Source: Rhizobium sp. WYJ-E13
GTDB taxonomy: Bacteria > Pseudomonadota > Alphaproteobacteria > Rhizobiales > Rhizobiaceae
Length of the DNA stretch: 64,000 bases
Reading direction: 5' to 3'
Assembly: GCF_018987265.1 (NCBI RefSeq)
Contig: NZ_CP076853.1
Span: 3,537,501 to 3,601,500, forward strand
Position 1 is the stretch's first letter, and every line of letters starts with the position of its first letter. Positions 38,224 through 47,226 of the stretch are shown here, piece by piece. The notes below the pieces were generated by a model, which had not been told where the DNA came from, did no database searches, and was given only the letters and a program-made list of their open reading frames with translations. A program made the position numbers and the translations under genes.

Positions 38224-39159
38224 ATCGGCAGCGCGGTCACGCCCAACCACCGAGAAGGTTCGCGAAAAATTGCGCAGCACCCGGAACTTCATCAGCGCTG
38301 CATTGATCTCGGCGCCGACGATGAAGATGACGCCCACCATGTAGAGGAAGATGAGTGCGATCATGACGGACGCCAGACCGGCATAGGTAGCAGTGTAATT
38401 GGCGAAGGTCGCCAGATAATAGGCGAAGATCAGCGCACCGAAGAGCCAGGACAGCAAGGTCAGAAACACGCCGGGAATGACATCGAAGACACGGCGCTTG
38501 CCGGCGGGCAGCCAGAGATGGACGACGAGCAGGGCGATGGTGAGCATGACGAGCGTGCCATAGATGCGCCAGCCGAAAACGATTTCGAGTGTGTCGACGA
38601 TGACGGGCAGCCATTGACGGATCGTCGCAGGAAGCCATTCGAGACTGTCGTTATGCAGCAGCCAGTCGCGCGCATAATCGAGGCCGACTGGAACCGCCAC
38701 GAGCAGAATGCTGATGGCCGCGACGATAATGACTGCGACAAGGACATAGCCGAGGCTGAAAAGGCGTGTCAGGTACCATGGCCTGGTTTCCTGTACTCGA
38801 TAAGCACGGTTGAGCGAGATGCGTAGCGCCTCAACGCCGTTCGAAGCAAAATAGGCGGCCGCCAGCACAGAGATCGTGAGAAGCCCTCCGCGCGGGATTG
38901 TCAGAACTTCGACGAGTTGATCCGAAAGCGGTTTGGCGATGGCCGCTGGCCAAGTGTCGAAGATGAAATGGATCGCGTAATTCGAAAACTGGTCCGCACC
39001 AAGAAAATTGGCAAGCGCCGTCCCGAAGATCAGAAAGGGGAAAACCGCAAGCAGGCTGGAAAGCGCCACATGACTTGCCATGGCAAAGCCGTCATCGTCG
39101 ATGAGGTGGCAGATGGCGTCGTATACCACGTCATAGAGCGTGCGCAGGGCTTTCGGCAT
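38188..39159 (-). CDS. YihY/BrkB family membrane protein
   Basis: A 323-aa integral membrane protein with six predicted helices, starting MPKALRTLYDVVYDAICHLI after GGGAAG. Conserved blocks are DDGFAMASHVALSSLLAVFP, YFASNGVEALRISLNRAY and the late VGAEINAAL. The family was once mis-annotated as RNase BN; its function is unresolved. The frame stays open upstream, but that region is the start of the SDR gene on the other strand. The tail is polar and overlaps the gluQ 3' end. Confidence 0.93.
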   Translation of the reverse strand: MPKALRTLYDVVYDAICHLIDDDGFAMASHVALSSLLAVFPFLIFGTALANFLGADQFSNYAIHFIFDTWPAAIAKPLSDQLVEVLTIPRGGLLTISVLAAAYFASNGVEALRISLNRAYRVQETRPWYLTRLFSLGYVLVAVIIVAAISILLVAVPVGLDYARDWLLHNDSLEWLPATIRQWLPVIVDTLEIVFGWRIYGTLVMLTIALLVVHLWLPAGKRRVFDVIPGVFLTLLSWLFGALIFAYYLATFANYTATYAGLASVMIALIFLYMVGVIFIVGAEINAALMKFRVLRNFSRTFSVVGRDRAADSKSDKAANTGN

Positions 39160-39227
39160 TCGGCTTCCCAATTGTATCCTTCGGGCGAATATGGGAAATG
39201 AGTCCCATTTTGTACAGGAATCATTGA

Positions 39228-40061
39228 ATGGCCGACCAGCGCACCATCGTCGTGACCGGATGCTCTTCCGGCATCGGCGCTTATTGCGCGCGCGCCCTGA
39301 AGACGGATGGCTGGCGGGTCTTTGCGACCGTGCGCAAGACCGATGACCTGGCAGCGCTGGAAGCCGACGGCGTCGAAGCCTTTCTGATGGACTACACGCA
39401 GCCCAACACAATCTCGGCTCTGGTGGACGCCGTGGCTGAACGCAGCAACGGCCGGATCGATGCGCTGTTCAACAACGGTGCCTATGGGCAGCCGGGAGCG
39501 GTAGAGGATCTCTCGACGCAGGCGCTACGCGACCAATTCGAAACCAACGTCTTCGGCTGGCACGAACTGGCCAGGCAGGTCATTCCTTTCATGCGCCGGC
39601 GCGGCCAGGGCCGTATCGTGCAGTGTTCCTCGATCCTCGGCCTTGTGCCCTATCGCTATCGCGGCGCCTACACAGCCTCGAAATTCGCGATCGAAGGCCT
39701 GAGCATCACCCTGCGCATGGAACTCCAGGGAAGCGGCATTCACGTCAGCCTGATCGAACCGGGGCCGATCACCAGCCGCTTCACGGCAAACGCGTTGGCG
39801 AAGATCAAAGAGCATATAGACCTGGAAAACTCGCCCCATGCCGTCGAGTACCGCCGGCAGCTTGCCCGCCTCGAAGGCTCAGGTCCGGTCAACCGCCACA
39901 AACTTGGCCCCGAGACGGTCTATGCAGTATTGACGCGTGCATTGAACTCGAAAAATCCGAAGCCACATTATCCCGTAACGACTCCGGCCAAGCAGGGCAT
40001 ATTGCTGAAGAGGCTGCTTCCGGCCGATCTCTTCTACCGCCTGATGCGCTGGACGGACTGA
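39228..40061 (+). CDS. Short-chain dehydrogenase/reductase
   Basis: A 277-aa classical SDR. The NAD(P) loop TGCSSGIG lies near residues 10-17, NNGAYG corresponds to NNAG, and the catalytic Ser is in CSSILG with Tyr/Lys in YTASKFA (about 145-151). The substrate loop contains EPGPITSRF. This resembles the 17-beta-hydroxysteroid-dehydrogenase-like SDRs of Proteobacteria. It is followed at 18 bp by the twin-TM gene and then the adenosyltransferase, probably one transcript. The substrate is unknown. Confidence 0.93.
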   Translation: MADQRTIVVTGCSSGIGAYCARALKTDGWRVFATVRKTDDLAALEADGVEAFLMDYTQPNTISALVDAVAERSNGRIDALFNNGAYGQPGAVEDLSTQALRDQFETNVFGWHELARQVIPFMRRRGQGRIVQCSSILGLVPYRYRGAYTASKFAIEGLSITLRMELQGSGIHVSLIEPGPITSRFTANALAKIKEHIDLENSPHAVEYRRQLARLEGSGPVNRHKLGPETVYAVLTRALNSKNPKPHYPVTTPAKQGILLKRLLPADLFYRLMRWTD

Positions 40062-40079
40062 AAAAGAAAAGAGATTGCC

Positions 40080-40283
40080 ATGTCCACGGTCACCTACGTC
40101 ATCGCGATCATCGTCATGGGCCTCGTTGCCCTGGTGCTGATCCGCGGCCTGTTCAACATGATGAAGGGTGGCGATGCGAACCTTTCCAACAAGCTGATGC
40201 AGCTTCGCGTGCTGCTGCAGGCGATTGCCGTCATCCTGATCATGCTGACGCTCTGGCTGACCGGCGGCGAACGCCCGAGCTGA
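40080..40283 (+). CDS. Twin transmembrane protein (HIG1-like), 67 aa
   Basis: Two hydrophobic helices (about 5-25 and 43-62) are joined by a short loop GLFNMMKGGDANLSNKLMQL, whose pattern recalls the HIG1 hypoxia-induced domain that binds respiratory complexes. The protein is well formed and sits 14 bp before the cobalamin adenosyltransferase start, a neighbour pair I know from other Alphaproteobacteria. A role in the inner membrane near cytochrome oxidase is inference from the fold only. Confidence 0.88.
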   Translation: MSTVTYVIAIIVMGLVALVLIRGLFNMMKGGDANLSNKLMQLRVLLQAIAVILIMLTLWLTGGERPS

Positions 40284-40297
40284 TCCGAGAACAGGCA

Positions 40298-40876
40298 ATG
40301 GTCAAGCTCAACAAGATCTACACCAGAACCGGCGATGACGGCACGACCGCGCTGGTCTCCGGCCCACGCCGCACCAAGCACGATCTTCGTGTCGAAGCCT
40401 ACGGCACGATAGACGAAACCAGTTCGGCGATCGGCGTCGCGAGATTGCATACGACGGAGCTAGCCGAACTCGACGCCATGCTCGCGCTGATCCAGAATGA
40501 TCTCTTCGATCTCGGCGCAGATCTGGCCACGCCTGAAACGGGTGAGCCGCCAGCCTACGAGGCGCTGCGTATCGTAGAAAGCCAGGTCACCCGCCTGGAG
40601 CAGGATATCGACAAGCTGAACGCCGATCTTGAACCGCTGAAATCCTTCGTTCTTCCGGGCGGCAGCGCCGCGGCTGCCCATCTGCACCTTGCCCGCACGA
40701 TTGCGCGCCGCGCCGAACGGCTGATGGTGGCACTTGCCCGCAGCGAAGGAGAAACGGTCAGTGCCGCAGCGCTGAAATATGCCAACCGCCTCTCCGATTT
40801 CCTGTTCGTTGCCGCCCGTCATGTAAATGATGGCGGGAAGGCGGATGTGCTTTGGGTTCCCGGAAAAAACAGGTAG
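40298..40876 (+). CDS. Cob(I)alamin adenosyltransferase, PduO type
   Basis: Makes adenosylcobalamin from cob(I)alamin and ATP. The 192-aa protein has the ATP-site motif TRTGDDGTTALVSGPRRTK (about 8-26), the VLPGGS block, RTIARRAERLM and the terminal KYANRLSDFLFVAAR. A larger frame overlapping the SDR upstream is not coding. No cobalamin-dependent enzyme is in the window. Confidence 0.96.
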   Translation: MVKLNKIYTRTGDDGTTALVSGPRRTKHDLRVEAYGTIDETSSAIGVARLHTTELAELDAMLALIQNDLFDLGADLATPETGEPPAYEALRIVESQVTRLEQDIDKLNADLEPLKSFVLPGGSAAAAHLHLARTIARRAERLMVALARSEGETVSAAALKYANRLSDFLFVAARHVNDGGKADVLWVPGKNR

Positions 40877-40913
40877 GTTCGCAGCCATCAGGATCGCCCG
40901 GGGGCAGGCTTTC

Positions 40914-41699
40914 ATGTTCATACCGTTGCACGATGCCAATACGCTGAAGCACATCAGGGTTCAGTGGGTCACACTCGGCCTGATGGCGGCAAATATCGCC
41001 GCCTGGATCTTCACCACTGTTGAAAGCGAGCAAGTTGCGCAGGCCGCGACCATCGGTCTCGGTTATATCCCGGCCATCGTCTTTGGCCATACGTCGCTGG
41101 CGCCAGGTCTGGAAATAGTGCCGGAAACGGCCACCTACATCACCTACTCCTTCATCCATACGAGCTTCTGGCATCTTGCCGGCAACATGATCTTCCTCTG
41201 GGTCTTCGGCGACAATGTCGAGGATGCGATGGGGCATCTGCGCTTCCTCGTCTTCTACCTCGCCTGCGCTGCGGCCGGCGCCCTCTGCCATGGCCTGCTG
41301 ATGACGACGTCGGAAGCACCGCTCGTCGGCGCATCGGGTGCGATTTCAGGCGTGGTCGCTGCCTATCTCATGCTGCATCCGCGCGTGCGGGTCTGGGTCC
41401 TCGTCTTCTTCCGTGTGCCGTTGCCGCTGCCGGCCTTCATTCCGCTCCTGCTCTGGGTCGGCCAGCAGTTCTTCATGCTGCTGATCGATCCCAACGGCAA
41501 CGTCTCCTGGGGTGCGCATGTCGGCGGCATCATCGCCGGCGCCCTGCTCGTGCTTGTGCTGCGCCGGCCCGGCGTTCCGCTATTCGACCGTCAGATCGTC
41601 ACGCCACGTGCCGTCCGCGACCAGCCGATCCCTGTCCGCGTCACCGCCTCAGGCATGCCCGTGCCGCCGCGCCTGCCTTGGGGGCGGGACAAGCTTTAA
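40914..41699 (+). CDS. Rhomboid family intramembrane serine protease
   Basis: A 261-aa membrane protein with about six to seven helices. The active-site Ser is in LVGASGAISGV (about 140) and the partner His in WGAHVGGIIAG (about 206). HLAGNMIFLWVFGDNVED in the second helix supplies the oxyanion residues and the rhomboid WR-like loop. The start MFIPLHDANTLK is typical of the proteobacterial group. It follows the adenosyltransferase closely on the same strand. The substrate is unknown. Confidence 0.94.
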   Translation: MFIPLHDANTLKHIRVQWVTLGLMAANIAAWIFTTVESEQVAQAATIGLGYIPAIVFGHTSLAPGLEIVPETATYITYSFIHTSFWHLAGNMIFLWVFGDNVEDAMGHLRFLVFYLACAAAGALCHGLLMTTSEAPLVGASGAISGVVAAYLMLHPRVRVWVLVFFRVPLPLPAFIPLLLWVGQQFFMLLIDPNGNVSWGAHVGGIIAGALLVLVLRRPGVPLFDRQIVTPRAVRDQPIPVRVTASGMPVPPRLPWGRDKL

Positions 41700-41701
41700 T
41701 A

Positions 41702-41729
41702 TTGACGTGAACGTAAACGTTAATATATT
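41702..41729 (+). promoter_or_regulatory. Promoter with embedded palindromic operator upstream of etfB
   Basis: TTGACG (41702-41707) and TATATT (41724-41729) are spaced 16 bp. The spacer contains AACGT-AA-ACGTT (41710-41721), and the left part resembles the LiuR/MerR-type motif TTGACGT-N2-ACGTMAA known from fatty-acid and branched-chain amino-acid degradation genes. It lies 150 bp before etfB. The promoter call is from the sequence; the regulator identity is inferred. Confidence 0.55.
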
Positions 41730-41882
41730 GCCATTCAAATCGACCGGCCGCGTCACGGAAGCGTTGTATTTGGAGGAAAAACGCGTATCCATGTCGCCAT
41801 TCGACAATCGGAGCGGCGTCCAAGCGCGCATTTTCCCAGACGTCTCTGTTGAAGGCCCATCTCTGTTCGAAGGAAGGACCCC

Positions 41883-42632
41883 ATGAAAATTCTCGTCCCA
41901 GTCAAGCGCGTTGTCGATTACAACGTGAAGATCCGCGTCAAGCCGGATGGATCGGGCGTCGACCTTGCCAACGTCAAGATGTCGATGAACCCGTTCGACG
42001 AGATTTCCGTCGAGGAGGCCCTTCGCCTGAAGGAAGCTGGCAAGGCCGAGGAAGTGATCGTCGTCTCGATCGGCCCCGCCAAGGCAGAAGAAACCCTGCG
42101 TACTGCGCTCGCCATGGGCGCCGATCGCGCCATCCTCGTCGAGACCGATGACGCCGTCGAGCCGCTCGCAGTAGCAAAGATCCTCAAGGGTGTTGCAGAC
42201 GCTGAAAAGCCGGGCCTGATCATCGTCGGCAAGCAGGCGATCGACGATGATTCCAACCAGACCGGCCAGATGCTCGCGGCCCTCCTCGGCTCCGCCCAGG
42301 CGACTTTTGCATCCAAGGTCGAAATTGATGGCGACAGCGCCACCGTCACCCGCGAAATCGACGGCGGCCTGCAGACGATTAAGGTCAAGCTTCCGGCCGT
42401 CGTAACGACCGACCTGCGTTTGAACGAGCCGCGCTACGCAACGCTGCCGAATATCATGAAGGCGAAGAAGAAGCCGCTGGACAAGAAAAGCCCGGCCGAT
42501 TTCGATGTTTCCACCGCGCCGCGCCTCAAGGTTTTGAAGACGGAAGAGCCCTCCGGCCGCAAGGCAGGCGTGAAGGTGAAGTCGGTCGCCGAGCTTGTCG
42601 ACAAGCTCAAGAATGAAGCCGGCGTCCTCTAA
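41883..42632 (+). CDS. etfB: Electron transfer flavoprotein subunit beta
   Basis: AMP-binding subunit of the ETF heterodimer, which carries electrons from acyl-CoA dehydrogenases to ETF-ubiquinone oxidoreductase. The 249-aa protein shows [40 protein letters not shown], the ETF-beta signature region with [14 protein letters not shown], and [20 protein letters not shown]. The spacing to etfA is 22 bp. A candidate promoter/operator lies 150 bp upstream. Confidence 0.98.
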   Translation: MKILVPVKRVVDYNVKIRVKPDGSGVDLANVKMSMNPFDEISVEEALRLKEAGKAEEVIVVSIGPAKAEETLRTALAMGADRAILVETDDAVEPLAVAKILKGVADAEKPGLIIVGKQAIDDDSNQTGQMLAALLGSAQATFASKVEIDGDSATVTREIDGGLQTIKVKLPAVVTTDLRLNEPRYATLPNIMKAKKKPLDKKSPADFDVSTAPRLKVLKTEEPSGRKAGVKVKSVAELVDKLKNEAGVL

Positions 42633-42654
42633 GGTTCGAGAAAGGAATACGACT

Positions 42655-43584
42655 ATGGCCATTCTTCTTCTGGCTGACCACGACAACAACAGCCTTTCCG
42701 ACCAGACCGCCAAGACCCTCGCGGCCGCAACGCAGATTGGTGGCGATGTGCACATTCTCGTCGCCGGCAAAGGCGCGAAGGCAGCGGCCGATGCGGCTGC
42801 GAAGCTCTCCGGCGTCTCCAAGGTGCTGCTCGCCGAAAGCGACGAGCTTGCCAATAACCTTGCCGAACCACTTGGCGACCTGATCATCTCGCTGGCCGGC
42901 AGCTATGACACGATCGTCGCCGCTGCCACCTCCACCGGCAAGAATGTCATGCCGCGTGTTGCGGCTCTGCTCGATATCGCCCAGGTCTCCGAAATCATCG
43001 AAGTGGTTTCGCCCGACACCTTCAAGCGCCCGATCTATGCCGGCAATGCCATCCAGACGGTGCAGGCGACCGACGCCAAGAAGGTCATCACCGTGCGCAC
43101 TGCCTCTTTCGCCTCTGTTGGCGAGGGCGGCTCGGCTGCCGTCGACGCAATCCCGGCCGTCTCTGACCCGGGCCTTTCGAACTTCGTGTCCGACGCGCTG
43201 TCGGCCTCCGAGCGTCCGGAACTGACCTCCGCCAAGATCATCATTTCCGGCGGTCGTGCGCTCGGTTCGGCGGAAAAGTTCAAGGAAGTCATTCTGCCGG
43301 TCGCCGACAAGCTCGGTGCAGCCGTCGGCGCCTCGCGCGCCGCAGTCGACGCCGGTTACGCCCCGAACGACTGGCAGGTCGGCCAGACCGGCAAGGTCGT
43401 CGCCCCGCAGCTCTACATCGCCTGCGGCATCTCCGGCGCCATCCAGCATCTGGCCGGCATGAAGGACTCGAAAGTCATCGTCGCCATCAACAAGGACGAG
43501 GAAGCCCCGATCTTCCAGATTGCCGACTATGGACTTGTGGCCGATCTCTTCGACGTCCTGCCGGAGCTCGAAAAAGCCCTCTGA
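42655..43584 (+). CDS. etfA: Electron transfer flavoprotein subunit alpha
   Basis: FAD-binding partner of EtfB. The 309-aa protein starts [20 protein letters not shown] after GAAAGGAA. The C-terminal FAD domain has [48 protein letters not shown] and [17 protein letters not shown], the complete ETF-alpha signature. It is co-transcribed with etfB and followed at about 145 bp by a 3-hydroxyacyl-CoA dehydrogenase gene, a fatty-acid/polyhydroxybutyrate context. Confidence 0.98.
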   Translation: MAILLLADHDNNSLSDQTAKTLAAATQIGGDVHILVAGKGAKAAADAAAKLSGVSKVLLAESDELANNLAEPLGDLIISLAGSYDTIVAAATSTGKNVMPRVAALLDIAQVSEIIEVVSPDTFKRPIYAGNAIQTVQATDAKKVITVRTASFASVGEGGSAAVDAIPAVSDPGLSNFVSDALSASERPELTSAKIIISGGRALGSAEKFKEVILPVADKLGAAVGASRAAVDAGYAPNDWQVGQTGKVVAPQLYIACGISGAIQHLAGMKDSKVIVAINKDEEAPIFQIADYGLVADLFDVLPELEKAL

Positions 43585-43652
43585 TCGGGCACATTGCCTT
43601 CTTTTCGCACTTGCGAATGACTGGAAAATTGTCTTCTATCGGTCTACTACTT

Positions 43653-43678
43653 TTGCCGGGCGATCTTTCGTCCGGCAA
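43653..43678 (+). terminator. Probable terminator of etfBA
   Basis: A perfect 7-bp stem TTGCCGG/CCGGCAA with a 12-nt loop is followed by TTTCAT and preceded by TT. It is weak but well placed between etfA and the next gene. Confidence 0.45.
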
Positions 43679-43730
43679 TTTCATATAAAAATACCGGCAG
43701 CGCAGGGGTGGTGCCGGGCGGGGGTTGGAG

Positions 43731-44612
43731 ATGAGTGCGGTGTTGAAGAATATTGGTATCATCGGTGCGGGTCAGATGGGCTGCGGCATCGCGCATGTTT
43801 CGGCCGCCGCAGGATACAAGGTTCACATCTACGATCTCTCTCAGGACCGCATTGAATCCGGCCTTGCCACCATCAACGGCAATTTTGCGCGCCAGGTGAC
43901 GAATGGAAAGATGACCGATGAAGAGCGCAGTGCAGCGCTTTCGCGCATCACCGGCTCCGCGGATGTCAACGACCTCGCCCCCTCCGATCTCGTCATCGAA
44001 GCGGCGACCGAGGATGAAAGCGTCAAGCGCAAGATCTACACGCAGGTCTGTCCGGTGCTGAAGCCGGAAGCGATCCTTGCCACCAACACATCTTCACTGT
44101 CGATCACCCGGCTCGCGGCGGCGACCGATCGCCCCGAGCGCTTCATGGGCATCCATTTCATGAACCCGGTGCCGGTCATGAAGCTGGTGGAACTGGTGCG
44201 CGGCATTGCAACGGAAGAGACGACCTTTTCCGCCGCCCGGGAATTCGTCGCGTCGCTGGAAAAGACCGTCACGGTCGCCGAGGATTTCCCGGCCTTTATC
44301 GTCAATCGTATCCTGCTGCCGATGATCAATGAAGCGATCTATACGCTTTACGAGGGCGTCGGCACTGTCGATGCTATCGATACCGCCATGAAGCTCGGGG
44401 CCAACCATCCGATGGGTCCGCTGCAGCTTGCCGATTTCATCGGCCTCGATACCTGCCTGTCGATCATGCAGGTCTTGCATGACGGCCTCGCCGACAGCAA
44501 GTATCGTCCCTGCCCGCTGCTGGTGAAGTATGTCGAGGCTGGCTGGCTCGGCCGCAAGTCCGGCCGCGGCTTCTACGATTATCGTGGCGAAACACCGGTT
44601 CCAACCCGCTGA
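43731..44612 (+). CDS. 3-hydroxybutyryl-CoA dehydrogenase
   Basis: NAD(P)-dependent oxidation of 3-hydroxyacyl-CoA, in butyrate/PHB or fatty-acid metabolism. The 293-aa protein has the dinucleotide loop IGAGQMGCGIAH (about 10-21), the catalytic His in HFMNPVPVMKLVELVRG with TNTSSLSIT before it, and the C-terminal AGWLGRKSGRGFYDY. The start ATG 43731 follows a G-rich stretch; a TTG two codons upstream is in frame. Its position behind etfBA supports a joint role in beta-oxidation. Confidence 0.95.
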   Translation: MSAVLKNIGIIGAGQMGCGIAHVSAAAGYKVHIYDLSQDRIESGLATINGNFARQVTNGKMTDEERSAALSRITGSADVNDLAPSDLVIEAATEDESVKRKIYTQVCPVLKPEAILATNTSSLSITRLAAATDRPERFMGIHFMNPVPVMKLVELVRGIATEETTFSAAREFVASLEKTVTVAEDFPAFIVNRILLPMINEAIYTLYEGVGTVDAIDTAMKLGANHPMGPLQLADFIGLDTCLSIMQVLHDGLADSKYRPCPLLVKYVEAGWLGRKSGRGFYDYRGETPVPTR

Positions 44613-44690
44613 CCGGATCAGCGCCTGAAAAGGCGAATGGAACAAACGCGCGAGACATGCTTTCCTTGCGATGAACGGAAGGAAAATGAC

Positions 44691-44783
44691 ATGTCGAGCG
44701 AATTGCCGATGTTCCTGCTGCAATGCTGCGTCCTGATCGGACTTGCAGGTGTCTTCCTCATTCGCGGCGCCGGCGACTCCTGA
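44691..44783 (+). CDS. Candidate 30-aa single-helix membrane protein
   Basis: An ATG with AAGGAAA at good spacing opens a frame MSSELPMFLLQCCVLIGLAG plus VFLIRGAGDS, then TGA. It is one hydrophobic helix with an Arg at the inner side, the usual shape of bacterial small membrane proteins. It falls in the 180-bp gap between the dehydrogenase and tlpA and has its own ribosome site. I know no family, and a chance frame cannot be excluded. Confidence 0.5.
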   Translation: MSSELPMFLLQCCVLIGLAGVFLIRGAGDS

Positions 44784-44792
44784 CCAGCATTC

Positions 44793-45455
44793 TTACGACC
44801 CTACGGCACCCTTGATCAGCGCCTTGGCGTCCTCGCTGTCCCAGGCAGCTGGGCCGTTCATAGCCGAGATCAGGCAACCCTTGTCATCGAGCAGCAGCGT
44901 GACCGGAAGACCGAAGGCAAGCCCTTCTTTTTTCAGGCTATTGAAGACGCCGATCGTATTGTCACGGTAGAGCTGCAGGGCTTCCACACCTATTTCGCTG
45001 AGAAATGCCTTCGGCTTCTCATCGTCGCCAGTATCGATATTGATAGGCACGACCTGGAACTTGTCACTGCCCATCTCCTTTTCCAGCGCATTCAGCGCCG
45101 GCATCTCCTCGCGGCAGGGCACGCACCATGTAGCCCAAAGATTGAGAAGCACCGTCTTGCCGGCGAAATGATCGAGCGTCATCGGCTTGCCGTCGGGACC
45201 GTTGAAGGCGACGGTCTCAAGCTTCTTCGGCTGGTTGGCAGCGACCATCGCGGCGACCTGACCCTTCATGAGCGACGTCAGGTTGGCGGCGCGCTCTTTC
45301 GTCAGCGGGCATTCGGCCGAAGCCGTATCACCGATACCATTGCCAATGCCCGTCTCCTTCACGTATACCGCTGCCGCACCGGCAACAACGCCTGCAACGG
45401 CGGCGATTGCGATCAGTTTCACGGACGGCAGGCCGAAGGGTTTTTTCGTCGTCAT
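44793..45455 (-). CDS. tlpA: TlpA-type membrane-anchored thiol:disulfide interchange protein
   Basis: Periplasmic reductant; in Bradyrhizobium TlpA serves cytochrome oxidase CuA maturation. The 220-aa protein starts [20 protein letters not shown] with GGAG 8 nt before. One N-terminal anchor helix (about 12-33) leads to a thioredoxin fold with [20 protein letters not shown] (active site CVPC) and [14 protein letters not shown] (cis-Pro). An extra Cys pair (AECPL and KGC) fits the TlpA group. Its start lies only 26 bp from that of divergent argH. Confidence 0.94.
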   Translation of the reverse strand: MTTKKPFGLPSVKLIAIAAVAGVVAGAAAVYVKETGIGNGIGDTASAECPLTKERAANLTSLMKGQVAAMVAANQPKKLETVAFNGPDGKPMTLDHFAGKTVLLNLWATWCVPCREEMPALNALEKEMGSDKFQVVPINIDTGDDEKPKAFLSEIGVEALQLYRDNTIGVFNSLKKEGLAFGLPVTLLLDDKGCLISAMNGPAAWDSEDAKALIKGAVGS

Positions 45456-45481
45456 TACATTCTCCAGGACGGGCATCTTCC

Positions 45482-46885
45482 ATGGCCGAGGACAACACGG
45501 ACACCAAATCCTCCAACCAGATGTGGGGCGGACGTTTCGCCTCCGGCCCCGATGCGATCATGGAGGAGATAAATGCCTCGATCGGTTTCGACAAGAAGCT
45601 GTTTGCCCAGGATATCCGCGGATCGATCGCCCACGCCACGATGCTCGCCCATCAGGGCATCATTTCATCAGACGATAAGGACAAGATCGTTCACGGGCTA
45701 AACACGATCCTGTCAGAGATCGAAAGCGGCAATTTCGAATTCTCCCGCCAACTCGAAGACATTCACATGAACGTCGAGGCCCGGCTTGCGACCCTCATCG
45801 GCCCGGCCGCCGGCCGCCTGCACACGGCCCGCTCGCGCAACGACCAGGTGGCGCTCGATTTCCGTCTCTGGGTGAAGGAAGAACTGCAGAAGACGGAGGC
45901 TATGCTGACGAACCTGATCGCAGCCTTCCTCGATCGTGCCGAGGAACATGCAGACAGCGTCATGCCCGGCTTCACCCATCTCCAGACCGCTCAGCCGGTC
46001 ACCTTCGGCCATCACTGCATGGCCTATGTGGAAATGTTCGGCCGTGATCGTTCACGCGTGCGCCATGCGATTGAACACCTCGATGAAAGTCCGATCGGCG
46101 CGGCAGCGCTTGCCGGCACTGGCTATCCGATCGACCGCCACATGACGGCCAAGACTCTCGGCTTCCGCGAGCCGACCCGCAACTCGATCGACACTGTCTC
46201 CGATCGTGACTTCGCCATCGAATTCCTCGCGATTGCCGCGATCTGCGCCGTGCATCTCTCGCGCCTCGCCGAAGAGATCGTCATCTGGTCGACGCCGCAA
46301 TTCGGTTTCGTGCGCCTCTCCGACGCCTTCTCGACCGGTTCCTCCATCATGCCGCAGAAGAAAAACCCGGATGCGGCCGAGCTCGTGCGCGCCAAGACCG
46401 GCCGCATCAACGGTTCGCTGATCGCCCTGCTGACGATCATGAAGGGCCTGCCGCTCGCCTATTCCAAGGACATGCAGGAAGACAAGGAACAGGTCTTCGA
46501 CGCCGCCGAAAGCCTGGAACTGGCGATTGCCGCCATGGCCGGCATGGTGCGTGACATGACGATCAACACGATCAGAATGAAGGCGGCAGCCGGCTCCGGT
46601 TACTCGACGGCGACCGACCTCGCCGACTGGCTGGTGCGCGAGGCAGGCCTTCCGTTCCGCGACGCCCATCATGTCACCGGCCGCGCCGTGGCGCTCGCCG
46701 AAAGCAAGAGCTGCGCTCTCTCGGAACTTCCGCTCGCCGATCTGCAGGCAATCAATCACGCCATCACCGACAAGGTCTATGACGTTCTGACGGTCGAAGC
46801 TTCGGTCGCCAGCCGCAAGAGCTTCGGCGGCACAGCACCTTCGGAAGTCAGGAAGCAGATCGCCTATTGGCGCGACCGCAACTGA
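45482..46885 (+). CDS. argH: Argininosuccinate lyase
   Basis: Last step of arginine synthesis: splits argininosuccinate into arginine and fumarate. The 467-aa protein has [55 protein letters not shown] block and the superfamily signature [16 protein letters not shown] with the catalytic Ser. I start it at ATG 45482; an earlier frame is antisense to tlpA. It is followed by lptM and lysA, an order common in Alphaproteobacteria. Confidence 0.98.
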   Translation: MAEDNTDTKSSNQMWGGRFASGPDAIMEEINASIGFDKKLFAQDIRGSIAHATMLAHQGIISSDDKDKIVHGLNTILSEIESGNFEFSRQLEDIHMNVEARLATLIGPAAGRLHTARSRNDQVALDFRLWVKEELQKTEAMLTNLIAAFLDRAEEHADSVMPGFTHLQTAQPVTFGHHCMAYVEMFGRDRSRVRHAIEHLDESPIGAAALAGTGYPIDRHMTAKTLGFREPTRNSIDTVSDRDFAIEFLAIAAICAVHLSRLAEEIVIWSTPQFGFVRLSDAFSTGSSIMPQKKNPDAAELVRAKTGRINGSLIALLTIMKGLPLAYSKDMQEDKEQVFDAAESLELAIAAMAGMVRDMTINTIRMKAAAGSGYSTATDLADWLVREAGLPFRDAHHVTGRAVALAESKSCALSELPLADLQAINHAITDKVYDVLTVEASVASRKSFGGTAPSEVRKQIAYWRDRN

Positions 46886-47019
46886 CGCATATCCCGGCGG
46901 ACCGGAAACTGCCTCATCGTTCGGAAATGCGCACAGGACGAAGCTTCAATAATCAGGGTGCACAAGGCAGATAAACTTCGCTATGAAGGTGCCAGCCAGT
47001 GCCCGATATGAGGATATCC

Positions 47020-47214
47020 ATGCAGACGAGCTTGCCGCATTTCATCCGCCTCACGGTGGTTCTTACCGTCATCGGCCTTGCCGTTGCCGGATGCGGCCGC
47101 AAGGGCGACCTCGATCCGCCGAGCGCCAATGCAACGAAGGGCGGCGATATCTCCAAGCCGACGAAACAACCAGGCTCCGTCGACAAGCCCTTTATTCTCG
47201 ATCCCCTTCTCTAA
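47020..47214 (+). CDS. lptM: LptM-like small lipoprotein (LPS translocon maturation)
   Basis: A 64-aa lipoprotein. The signal peptide MQTSLPHFIRLTVVLTVIGL is followed by lipobox VAGC (Cys25), then GRKGDLDPP, the conserved LptM/YifL motif. LptM in E. coli helps the LptDE translocon form its disulfides. Upstream in-frame GTG and ATG starts exist, but TGAGGAT is best spaced for ATG 47020. It lies between argH and lysA, where it is regularly found in this class. The tail FILDPLL is also conserved. Confidence 0.9.
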   Translation: MQTSLPHFIRLTVVLTVIGLAVAGCGRKGDLDPPSANATKGGDISKPTKQPGSVDKPFILDPLL

Positions 47215-47226
47215 GGCCCTGCTACC

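Noticed and set aside
39623..40297. Long upstream extension of the cobalamin adenosyltransferase frame through the SDR and twin-TM genes
   Set aside because: It is out of frame with two well-supported genes and lacks similarity to any part of the family.
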